DNA of 37,352 nucleotides from Blastocatellia bacterium (GTDB lineage Bacteria; Acidobacteriota; Blastocatellia; Pyrinomonadales; Pyrinomonadaceae), in NCBI GenBank assembly GCA_016789145.1, contig JAEUQI010000026.1:1-37352 (forward strand), in the 5' to 3' direction. Positions 31,703 to 37,352 of the stretch are shown here, piece after piece. Position 1 is the stretch's first letter; each line of letters begins with the position of its first letter. The position numbers were made by a program, and so were the translations under genes. The notes under the pieces were generated by a model. The model saw only the letters and a list, made by a program, of their open reading frames with translations, had not been told where the DNA came from and did not search any database.

Positions 31703-31721
31703 GTGCAACGCAATGTTGCAC
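31703..31721. promoter_or_regulatory. Candidate SOS/LexA-type operator ahead of recA
   Basis: A perfect 7-bp inverted repeat with a 5-nt spacer, GTGCAAC-GCAAT-GTTGCAC, lies just downstream of the probable recA -10 box. Two further copies of the half-site GTTGCA are at 31666-31671 and 31677-31682, a direct repeat with an 11-bp period. LexA boxes differ between phyla, so a repressor site built from GTTGCA units is plausible. It has not been compared with other SOS genes. Confidence 0.45.
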
Positions 31722-31749
31722 GAGATATCAAACACATGGAGACAAAATT

Positions 31750-32760
31750 ATGAGCATGGACAAGAGCAAAGCGATCGAATCGGCGTTGCTTCAGATCGAG
31801 AAAAAATTTGGTAAGGGAGCCATCATGAGGCTTGGCGAGCGTCCGCATGAGGACGCCGGTGCCATATCGACGAACTGCTTGAGTCTGGATGCCGCGATCG
31901 GCGTTGGCGGCTTTCCGCGCGGTCGAATCGTCGAGGTTTATGGGCCGGAAAGCTCCGGTAAAACGACGCTTGCACTGCAGGTCGTCGCTTCGGCACAGAA
32001 GACCGGCGGCGTTTGTGCATACATCGATGCGGAACATGCAATGGATCCTGAATATGCACAAAAACTCGGCGTTAACATCGACGACATGCTCATCTCACAG
32101 CCCGATTCGGGCGAGCAGGCACTTGAGATCGCGGAGACTTTAGTGCGTTCGAACAGCGTTGATGTGATCGTGATCGACTCGGTCGCGGCGTTGGTGCCGC
32201 GAGCTGAACTAGATGGCGAAATGGGCGACTCACTGCCCGGCTTGCAGGCACGTTTGATGTCGCAAGCCTTGCGTAAGATCACGGCGATCGTCGCCAATTC
32301 GCACGTCTGCTTTATCTTCATCAATCAGCTGCGTGAAAAGATCGGTGTATTCTTTGGTTCGCCTGAAACGACGACTGGCGGCAAGGCTCTGAAATTCTAT
32401 GCCAGCGTCCGCCTGGACATTCGCCGCATCGGTGCCATCAAAGAAGGCGACAAGGTTGTCGGCAACCGAACTCGCGTTAAGGTCGTCAAGAACAAATGCG
32501 CCCCGCCATTCCGCGAATCCGAATTCGACATCATGTATGGCGAAGGCATCTCTCGCGAAGGCGACCTACTCGATCTGGCCGTCAATCACAACATCGTCGA
32601 AAAAGCTGGGGCGTGGTTCTCGTATAAAGGCGAACGCCTCGGCCAAGGCCGCGACAACGTCAAGAACATGCTCAAGACCAATGAAGATTTGCTCGAACGT
32701 ATCGAGACCGATGTTAAGGAAGTACTTGGCTTCGTAAAGGTTGCAAAGGCAGAAGCTTAG
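31750..32760 (+). CDS. recA: Recombinase RecA
   Basis: 336-residue RecA, the ATP-dependent strand-exchange protein that also triggers LexA self-cleavage. Walker [10 protein letters not shown] is at 65-73, Walker [11 protein letters not shown] lies near 140, and the L1/L2 DNA-binding loops flank [13 protein letters not shown] and [16 protein letters not shown]. The C-terminus is shorter than in E. coli (336 against 353) and less acidic. GGAG nine bases ahead of the ATG is the ribosome-binding site. A strong terminator follows. Confidence 0.97.
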   Translation: MSMDKSKAIESALLQIEKKFGKGAIMRLGERPHEDAGAISTNCLSLDAAIGVGGFPRGRIVEVYGPESSGKTTLALQVVASAQKTGGVCAYIDAEHAMDPEYAQKLGVNIDDMLISQPDSGEQALEIAETLVRSNSVDVIVIDSVAALVPRAELDGEMGDSLPGLQARLMSQALRKITAIVANSHVCFIFINQLREKIGVFFGSPETTTGGKALKFYASVRLDIRRIGAIKEGDKVVGNRTRVKVVKNKCAPPFRESEFDIMYGEGISREGDLLDLAVNHNIVEKAGAWFSYKGERLGQGRDNVKNMLKTNEDLLERIETDVKEVLGFVKVAKAEA

Positions 32761-32781
32761 CAGACCAAGCGTTTCGCATTC

Positions 32782-32809
32782 AAAAGGGAGACTCTCGTCT
32801 CCCTTTTTT
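32782..32809 (+). terminator. Intrinsic terminator after recA (possibly bidirectional)
   Basis: An 11-bp perfect stem (AAAAGGGAGAC, 32782-32792, with GTCTCCCTTTT, 32797-32807), loop TCTC, then T up to 32809. The A-run at its left gives a T-run on the minus strand too, so it could also end the convergent lipoprotein gene. Confidence 0.87.
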
Positions 32810-32818
32810 CGTTTCTGC

Positions 32819-33262
32819 CTATGGTTTAGCCGGCACTTTATTGGTGTTTTTCTTCATCATTGGCGTGTCCTTTCGCATCATCGGCACGTCCGACGCCGAA
32901 TTCGGCGGCGGGATTTTAGGCGTACTTTCGCCGCTCATTTGACGCCGTAGTTCTTCGGGAGACGGTATTCCCGGTGTTGGTGTAGCCCCCTTTTTCACAC
33001 CTTTCTTCAGTTCCGCCTCACTTGGTATGCCCGGAGTCGGCGTTGTGCCTTTCTGCATATTGGCAGTAACGACCGGAATTCCGGGCGCACCTGCATTCGT
33101 TGCGACCGGACCGGAGCTGAGACCGGGCGGTAGGTTATTGTTGTCGAGTTTTACATTGCCCGAGGCCGTATTCGAGTTCGAAACGGGACTTGACGCCCCT
33201 CCGCATGAAAAGGCAATGGCGGTTGCAGCCAATAGGATTGATAATGCTAGGATCCGAATCAT
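32819..33262 (-). CDS. Pro/Thr-rich repeat lipoprotein, unknown function
   Basis: 147 residues. A lipoprotein-type signal peptide ends before Cys20 (IAFSC). The mature part is low-complexity: an Asn/Ser linker, then two similar units (KGTTPTPGIPSEAELKKG and KGATPTPGIPSPEELRRQ), then Lys/Pro/Met-rich sequence with PMMRKDTPMMKKN. It is probably an extended, envelope-anchored protein. It converges on recA across a shared terminator. No family is recognised. Confidence 0.68.
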   Translation of the reverse strand: MIRILALSILLAATAIAFSCGGASSPVSNSNTASGNVKLDNNNLPPGLSSGPVATNAGAPGIPVVTANMQKGTTPTPGIPSEAELKKGVKKGATPTPGIPSPEELRRQMSGESTPKIPPPNSASDVPMMRKDTPMMKKNTNKVPAKP

Positions 33263-33285
33263 AGTAGAACGTTGTTAACACTTAT

Positions 33286-33314
33286 TTGACATCTATCTTA
33301 TGCTTATTTACACT
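33286..33314 (+). promoter_or_regulatory. Promoter of the tRNA-Phe gene
   Basis: TTGACA (33286-33291) and TACACT (33309-33314) are spaced exactly 17 bp apart, with a predicted start near 33321, about 35 bp ahead of the tRNA. Confidence 0.7.
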
Positions 33315-33355
33315 CATAAATTCGCGTCCTGCAAGGCTTTGGATGCGGAATTTGC

Positions 33356-33431
33356 GGCCAGATAGCTCAGTTGGTAGAGCAGCGGATTGAAAATCCGCGT
33401 GTCGGCGGTTCGACCCCGTCTCTGGCCACCA
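33356..33431 (+). tRNA. tRNA-Phe (anticodon GAA)
   Basis: A 76-nt cloverleaf with encoded CCA. The acceptor stem is GGCCAGA with TCTGGCC, the D arm GCTCAGTTGGTAGAGC, the anticodon arm GCGGA-TTGAAAA-TCCGC with GAA in the loop, and the T arm GGCGG-TTCGACC-CCGTC. Discriminator base A and CCA follow. All stems pair, with one G-U in the T stem. Confidence 0.97.
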
Positions 33432-33439
33432 CATTTTTT

Positions 33440-33478
33440 GAGGGCTTTGACTCTGTGTCGAAGCCCTCTTTCCTTTTC
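33440..33478 (+). terminator. Intrinsic terminator after tRNA-Phe
   Basis: GAGGGCTT (33440-33447) pairs with AAGCCCTC (33461-33468) and three further pairs extend inside it; a T-rich tract (TTTCCTTTT) follows. Confidence 0.72.
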
Positions 33479-33527
33479 GATCCTCTATCTGATGTACAAT
33501 GTCGTTACGCCTTGTCTACCAACGACT

Positions 33528-34097
33528 ATGTACGATAGCAGTTCGCCAGAGATCACTCGAATGCTCCACGAGCTTACCGGTGGCGACGACATCGCGAAGA
33601 CTCGTTTGCTCGAAGCTGTTTACCTCGAACTTAAACGACAAGCTCGCATTCTGATGTCTCGGGAGCGTTCAGACCATACGCTGCAACCGACCGCCTTGGT
33701 TAACGAAGCGTTCCTCAAATTAGGCGACGCCGCGAGCATCGATTGGGTTGACCGCCGTCACTTTTACGGCATTGTCTCGCGATTGATGCGTCAGATCTTG
33801 GTCGATCACGCGCGGCAGCATAATGCCGGAAAGCGTGGTAACAGCAAGATCAAACTCTCGGCCGACGAGATCGAGATCCCGACCGAAGACAGACTAGAAC
33901 TTGTCGTGACGATCGATGAACTCCTTAAGAAACTCGCCGGTCTCGATGAAACGCAAGCCCGCGTTATTGAGATGCGTTTTTTTGCGGGAATGCGGAACAA
34001 CGAGATCGCCGAAGCACTCGGGATCAGCGAACGAACCGTTGGCCGCGAATGGCTAGCGGCAAAACTTTGGCTGCTTCGCGAATTAGACACAATATAG
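33528..34097 (+). CDS. Kinase-linked ECF-type sigma factor (TIGR02999-like)
   Basis: 189 residues from the ATG at 33528. Region 2 contains LKRQARILMSRERSDHTLQP and ALVNEAFLKLGD, then RRHFYGIVSRLMRQILVDHAR; region 4 is LDETQARVIEMRFFAGMRN and NEIAEALGISERTVGREW. This pattern is the sigma family common in Planctomycetes, Verrucomicrobia and Acidobacteriota, usually without a classical anti-sigma factor. Here the next gene is a Ser/Thr kinase with overlapping reading frames, so phosphorylation may control it. An earlier ATG at 33492 would add 12 residues, without a better ribosome-binding site. Confidence 0.86.
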   Translation: MYDSSSPEITRMLHELTGGDDIAKTRLLEAVYLELKRQARILMSRERSDHTLQPTALVNEAFLKLGDAASIDWVDRRHFYGIVSRLMRQILVDHARQHNAGKRGNSKIKLSADEIEIPTEDRLELVVTIDELLKKLAGLDETQARVIEMRFFAGMRNNEIAEALGISERTVGREWLAAKLWLLRELDTI

Positions 34098-36208
34098 TTG
34101 ACCGACCATCCGTTGAAATTTCGCATTATATCGTAGGAGGGCTTTTCGAGATCTCACATTCGAACACAAATAGTTGGTCCGCTGTAAAGGACATTCTTCT
34201 CGACGTCATCGAGATGGACGAGCAAGCACGAGTCGCATTCCTAACCTCGACCGAGCTTGACGATGACGTTCGGAGCGAGCTGATCTCTTTGCTTGAGTAT
34301 TCCGATGCCAATGCCGACTTTCTTGACACTCCTGCTATCGCTTTCTCAAAGGACGCCATACTGCCGGTCTCAGATGCGGAGAATGGCAGGACCATCGGCT
34401 CATACACCATCGAACGCGAACTCGGCCTTGGCGGTATGGGTGCCGTGTACTTGGCAAGCCGCAGCGACGGCAAGTTCAACCAGCAAGTAGCGCTAAAACT
34501 GCTCCGTCGTGAATATGCCGCCGGCAAGACACGCGAGGCGTTTCAGCGTGAGATCGATATTCAATCTGCGCTCGTTCATCCAAATATCGCTCGCATCCTC
34601 GACACCGGCACCACCGACGACGGAATTCCCTATATCGCCATGGAATTCGTCGAAGGTGAACCGATCGATGAGTTTTGTTTCAAGCACAAACTCGGCCTTC
34701 GCGATCGTCTCAAGCTTTTCAACAAAGCATGCGAAGGCGTCGCTTTCGCTCACAGTAATCTGGTCATTCACCGCGACATCAAGCCATCCAACATTCTCGT
34801 AACTGCCGACGGCACTCCGAAACTGATAGATTTTGGTATCTCAAAACTTGCCGACGCTGACGACAGTGTTCCTACATTATTCGGTGCGATGACACCCGAA
34901 TACGCCAGTCCCGAACAGATCGACGGGCGGCCGGTAACCACAGCGACCGACATTTATAGCCTTGCTGTCGTGCTCTACAAACTTCTTACAGGCCGATTGC
35001 CCTTTGACCTAAACGCAGTTTCCGCTTCTGGATCACGCAGGCTGATCGTCGAAACAGAGCCGCCAAGGCCAAGTTTGGCTACGTCGGATCGCGGCATTTC
35101 ATCGGCGGAATTGTCGGGCGATCTCGACAACATCATTCTCAAGGCATTACAGAAGGACGCCCGCGAACGTTACCAGACGGTCGAACAATTTGCCGACGAC
35201 ATTTGGCGTTCGATGGATGGCCTTCCGGTTAGGGCACGGCCGAGCACCTTGGGTTATCGAGCGGCCAAATTTGTTCGACGCAACCGAATTGCCGTCGCCG
35301 CCGCAATTGTGGTCGCATTATCGCTGATCGCGGGGATCGCGATGACCGCATGGCAAAGCCGGGTCGCGATGGCAGAATCCGCAAACGCTCGATCGGAACA
35401 AGCAAAGTCCGAGAAGATGTCAAAGTACATGGCGAAGATAATCGGCTATGCAAATCCGGGCTGGTATGCCGAGGGAGCTAAACAAAAGGGCGAAGCCCGC
35501 GTTATCGACGCCGTTAACGACCTTGCCGACAAGATCGACACTGATTTCCCTGACGACATCGACATTGCGGCGGAGCTTCATTACCGATTTGCAGAAGTTT
35601 ACGGCTGGATCGGCCGCAGCAAACCTGCCGGTCCTGAGCGAGAACCATATAGTGCGAAATACCGCCATCATTCGCTTCGTGCTTTAGAACTGCGAACCAA
35701 TTACTACGGCCAATGGCATGTTCTCGTCGCCAAAGACCTTTATAACACCTACGGTCTCTTGTCTGACGATCCATATGAACAATGCCGGATATTTGACCGT
35801 GCAATAAATATGATGCGGGCGACCGATCCGACCAACAGGAACTTCCCGTTCATGCTGACGGATTACGCAGCGTTCATTTCATATCTTGACGACCATCCGC
35901 GAACCGTTCCTTGCCGACAAACTGTTACGCCGCAGACCAACGAATCTCAGCACGAGATCGCCATTCGCTACTATCGCGAAGCACAACCTTACCTGACGAT
36001 GCATTTTCCGGAAGGCGGCGGCACGATAGCGTATGTCGATTGCCGGCTTGGTGTTTCGCTTGCGAAACTAGGCAAAAGAGATGAAGCATCGCTATTACGC
36101 TCGAAGTGCCAAGCCTTTGTCGACACCACGTCCGATGAGGCCGAACGCAAGCTCAGGAGCACCGACCTAGAAAAGATCGATGCCGCTCTCGCAGAAAGTT
36201 CCCGTTAG
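34049..36208 (+). CDS. Transmembrane Ser/Thr protein kinase (PASTA-less, C-terminal sensor)
   Basis: 719 residues if the ATG at 34049 is used. The N-terminal leader (about 40-80, WSAVKDILLDVIEMDEQARV) is the segment usual for these kinases, followed by the kinase domain with the Gly loop GLGGMGAVYLA, catalytic HRDIKPSN, DFG in LIDFGIS and TPEYASPEQ. One membrane helix lies at about 412-433 and the remaining about 285 residues form a helical extracytoplasmic sensor, probably TPR-like. The true start is uncertain: ATG 34049 overlaps the sigma gene by 49 bp, while a perfect AGGAGG at 34135-34140 points to an in-frame ATC at 34151. Confidence 0.85.
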   Translation: MASGKTLAASRIRHNIVDRPSVEISHYIVGGLFEISHSNTNSWSAVKDILLDVIEMDEQARVAFLTSTELDDDVRSELISLLEYSDANADFLDTPAIAFSKDAILPVSDAENGRTIGSYTIERELGLGGMGAVYLASRSDGKFNQQVALKLLRREYAAGKTREAFQREIDIQSALVHPNIARILDTGTTDDGIPYIAMEFVEGEPIDEFCFKHKLGLRDRLKLFNKACEGVAFAHSNLVIHRDIKPSNILVTADGTPKLIDFGISKLADADDSVPTLFGAMTPEYASPEQIDGRPVTTATDIYSLAVVLYKLLTGRLPFDLNAVSASGSRRLIVETEPPRPSLATSDRGISSAELSGDLDNIILKALQKDARERYQTVEQFADDIWRSMDGLPVRARPSTLGYRAAKFVRRNRIAVAAAIVVALSLIAGIAMTAWQSRVAMAESANARSEQAKSEKMSKYMAKIIGYANPGWYAEGAKQKGEARVIDAVNDLADKIDTDFPDDIDIAAELHYRFAEVYGWIGRSKPAGPEREPYSAKYRHHSLRALELRTNYYGQWHVLVAKDLYNTYGLLSDDPYEQCRIFDRAINMMRATDPTNRNFPFMLTDYAAFISYLDDHPRTVPCRQTVTPQTNESQHEIAIRYYREAQPYLTMHFPEGGGTIAYVDCRLGVSLAKLGKRDEASLLRSKCQAFVDTTSDEAERKLRSTDLEKIDAALAESSR

Positions 36209-36296
36209 CTCTCTAACTACTTGATTCATAACGCGTTTGATGCGATATTCTTGGGTGAATAACGGCGTAGTTTGCCATTTGTTGGAGAACTTAAAT

Positions 36297-37082
36297 ATGT
36301 CAAAGACCCCTCGTTTCTTGCTCGTTTTCGCAATTTTGCTTGTTGTTTCCGCGACTTCGTTCGCTCAGTCTCAGGGACGCGAGATATTTGTCGGCGTTAA
36401 GGCCGGATTCTCGTTGCCTAATCTTGTGGGCAGCAGCGATCAGGAGATCACTCGCGACTATAAATCACGCATGGCACCGAATTTCGGCGGCTTTGTCGAT
36501 GTTCAGCTTAAGAAGAACACGTCATTGCAGATCGGCCTCGATTTTGCGCCGCAAGGCGGCAAGCGTAACGGCATACAGCCTGTAACATCGACGATCCCGG
36601 GGCTTCCGGCACTGCCGGCAGGAGCTTATTACTTCGCGAATTTCAACAACACCGCGAAACTTAACTACCTCGAAGTCCCGATCATGCTCAAATATCGCGT
36701 TCGCCGATCAAAACCTGTTGGTTTTTACGTGAATGGCGGGCCGTATATGGGCTTTTTGCTGAAAGCGACGACGGTTACGAGCGGCAATAGCTCGCTGTTC
36801 TTGAATAATACAGGCACAATTCCCGTGCTCATCGGCCCGAACACCCCGTTCCCTGCAATTCCGTTCGACGCTGAGACAGATGTTACGGACGATCTGAACC
36901 GTTTTAACTTTGGCATCACCGGCGGCGGCGGAATTACATTCAAACAGAAAAAGAATTACTTCTTCATCGACGGCCGAGTCGCCTACGGCCTGACGACCCT
37001 GCAGAAAAACACAGCCACCGACGGCAAAAGCCGCACCGGAAACCTCGTGTTTTCCTTCGGTTACGCGTTTGGTGTGAAATAG
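36297..37082 (+). CDS. Outer-membrane beta-barrel protein
   Basis: 261 residues from the ATG at 36297, chosen because GGAG lies nine bases upstream; the longer frame from 36237 lacks one. A signal peptide (1-22, TSFAQ) is followed by alternating hydrophobic strands (REIFVGVKAGFSLPNL, FGGFVDVQLKKNTSLQIGL, PVGFYVNGGPYMGFL) and a final strand ending in GYAFGVK. This matches the PorT/OmpA-like small barrel class (outer membrane protein beta-barrel domain). It is separated from the kinase gene by 88 bp and may be a target of the sigma factor/kinase pair. The ligand is unknown. Confidence 0.82.
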   Translation: MSKTPRFLLVFAILLVVSATSFAQSQGREIFVGVKAGFSLPNLVGSSDQEITRDYKSRMAPNFGGFVDVQLKKNTSLQIGLDFAPQGGKRNGIQPVTSTIPGLPALPAGAYYFANFNNTAKLNYLEVPIMLKYRVRRSKPVGFYVNGGPYMGFLLKATTVTSGNSSLFLNNTGTIPVLIGPNTPFPAIPFDAETDVTDDLNRFNFGITGGGGITFKQKKNYFFIDGRVAYGLTTLQKNTATDGKSRTGNLVFSFGYAFGVK

Positions 37083-37092
37083 TACCGCAGAG

Positions 37093-37110
37093 TTACGCCA
37101 TTAGGCGTAA
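37093..37110. terminator. Short convergent hairpin
   Basis: TTACGCC (37093-37099) pairs with GGCGTAA (37104-37110) across the loop ATTA. It lies between the stop of the beta-barrel gene and the stop of the putative minus-strand repeat gene; no clear T-run follows in either direction. Confidence 0.35.
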
Positions 37111-37352
37111 GCTCCTGATTTACACATACTATTCAGAGATACATCTGAACTGTCCGAAGTGTCCGCACCGTTCTTTGCGTTCGTGCCGTTCTCGCTGTCC
37201 GCACTGTCCGCAGTGTCCGCGCCGTTCTTTGCGTTCGTGCCGTTCTCGCTGTCCGCACTGTCCGCAGTGTCCGCGCCGTTCTTTGCGTTCGTGCCGTTCT
37301 CGCTGTCCGCACTGTCCGCAGTGTCCGCGCCGTTCTTTGCGTTCGTGCCGTT
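37101..37352 (-). CDS. Possible partial gene encoding an 18-residue acidic repeat (enters from right edge)
   Basis: On the minus strand an open frame enters at the window edge and runs to a TAA at 37101-37103. It encodes the unit NGTNAKNGADTADSADSE three times, a degenerate copy, and a unique tail ending KSGAYA. The tail-to-tail arrangement with the beta-barrel gene and its stop inside the hairpin loop favour a real 3' end. Against it, all six frames of the repeat are open, so an open frame proves little. The start is outside the window. Confidence 0.38.
   Translation of the reverse strand, partial: NGTNAKNGADTADSADSENGTNAKNGADTADSADSENGTNAKNGADTADSADSENGTNAKNGADTSDSSDVSLNSMCKSGAYA
37149..37352. 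repeat. 54-bp tandem repeat (minisatellite), continuing past the window
   Basis: The unit containing TTCTTTGCGTTCGTGCCG recurs at 37171, 37225, 37279 and 37333, an exact 54-bp period; the first copy has several changes and the last is cut by the window edge. Each unit can be divided into six related 9-mers (GCTGTCCGC, ACTGTCCGC, AGTGTCCGC, GCCGTTCTT, TGCGTTCGT, GCCGTTCTC), so the array probably grew from a 9-bp ancestor. The later copies are identical, which suggests recent expansion. Confidence 0.92.

Noticed and set aside
37149..37352. CRISPR array
   Set aside because: The units are directly adjacent with an exact 54-bp period and no variable spacers, so this is a tandem repeat.

Overview
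The window reads as a chromosomal segment of an uncultured-type Acidobacteriota, most likely class Blastocatellia (Pyrinomonadaceae-like). This placement is inferred from gene content and style: large carboxypeptidase-regulatory/TonB-type outer membrane receptors, DUF5666 proteins, a secretin fused to a cohesin domain, a sigma factor of the Planctomycetes/Acidobacteria type beside a receptor Ser/Thr kinase, and short dispersed palindromic repeats. No rRNA, CRISPR array, insertion sequence, phage or plasmid gene was seen.

Layout. (1) 1-619: repeat-rich edge with a REP-like double hairpin, a ~150 bp imperfect palindrome and one doubtful ORF. (2) 620-9105, all minus: a compact translation/RNA operon rimP-nusA-infB-rbfA-nrnA continuing into an FkbM methyltransferase, a corrinoid adenosyltransferase and pgpA. 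(3) 9236-11639, minus: a small winged-helix-like protein, a ROK sugar kinase and a xylose-type substrate-binding lipoprotein, followed by a ~350 bp divergent promoter region. (4) 11993-15772, plus: two paralogous secreted FecR-like proteins with a shared C-terminal tail, then UDP-glucose dehydrogenase and a nucleotide-sugar epimerase. (5) 15776-20915, minus: a LolA-like periplasmic protein, a 1014-residue TonB-type receptor and a DUF5666 protein with matching Gly-rich linkers. (6) 21077-23248, minus: ECF sigma factor, zinc-finger anti-sigma and a polymer-forming membrane protein. (7) 23306-27718, minus: cohesin-secretin, two pseudopilins and a PilM-like protein. (8) 27896-31274, minus: SRPBCC protein and a large M14 metallopeptidase. 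(9) 31333-32760, plus: a tiny zinc-ribbon protein and recA with a palindromic candidate operator. (10) 32819-33262: Pro-rich lipoprotein; 33356-33431: tRNA-Phe. (11) 33528-37082, plus: kinase-linked ECF sigma factor, transmembrane Ser/Thr kinase and an outer-membrane beta-barrel. (12) 37101-37352: a 54-bp tandem repeat running off the window.

How they fit together: the housekeeping core (ribosome maturation, initiation, Nus factor, RecA, tRNA-Phe) is interleaved with envelope modules: two sigma-factor switches (one with a classical anti-sigma, one with a kinase), a type II/IV-pilus-like secretion set, a polysaccharide-precursor pair and several secreted or outer-membrane proteins. The most unusual items are the FecR-like pair ending in VVSPxR, the ECF-kinase pair with a possible AUC start, the recA operator with repeated GTTGCA half-sites, and the terminal 54-bp array, which is open in all six frames.
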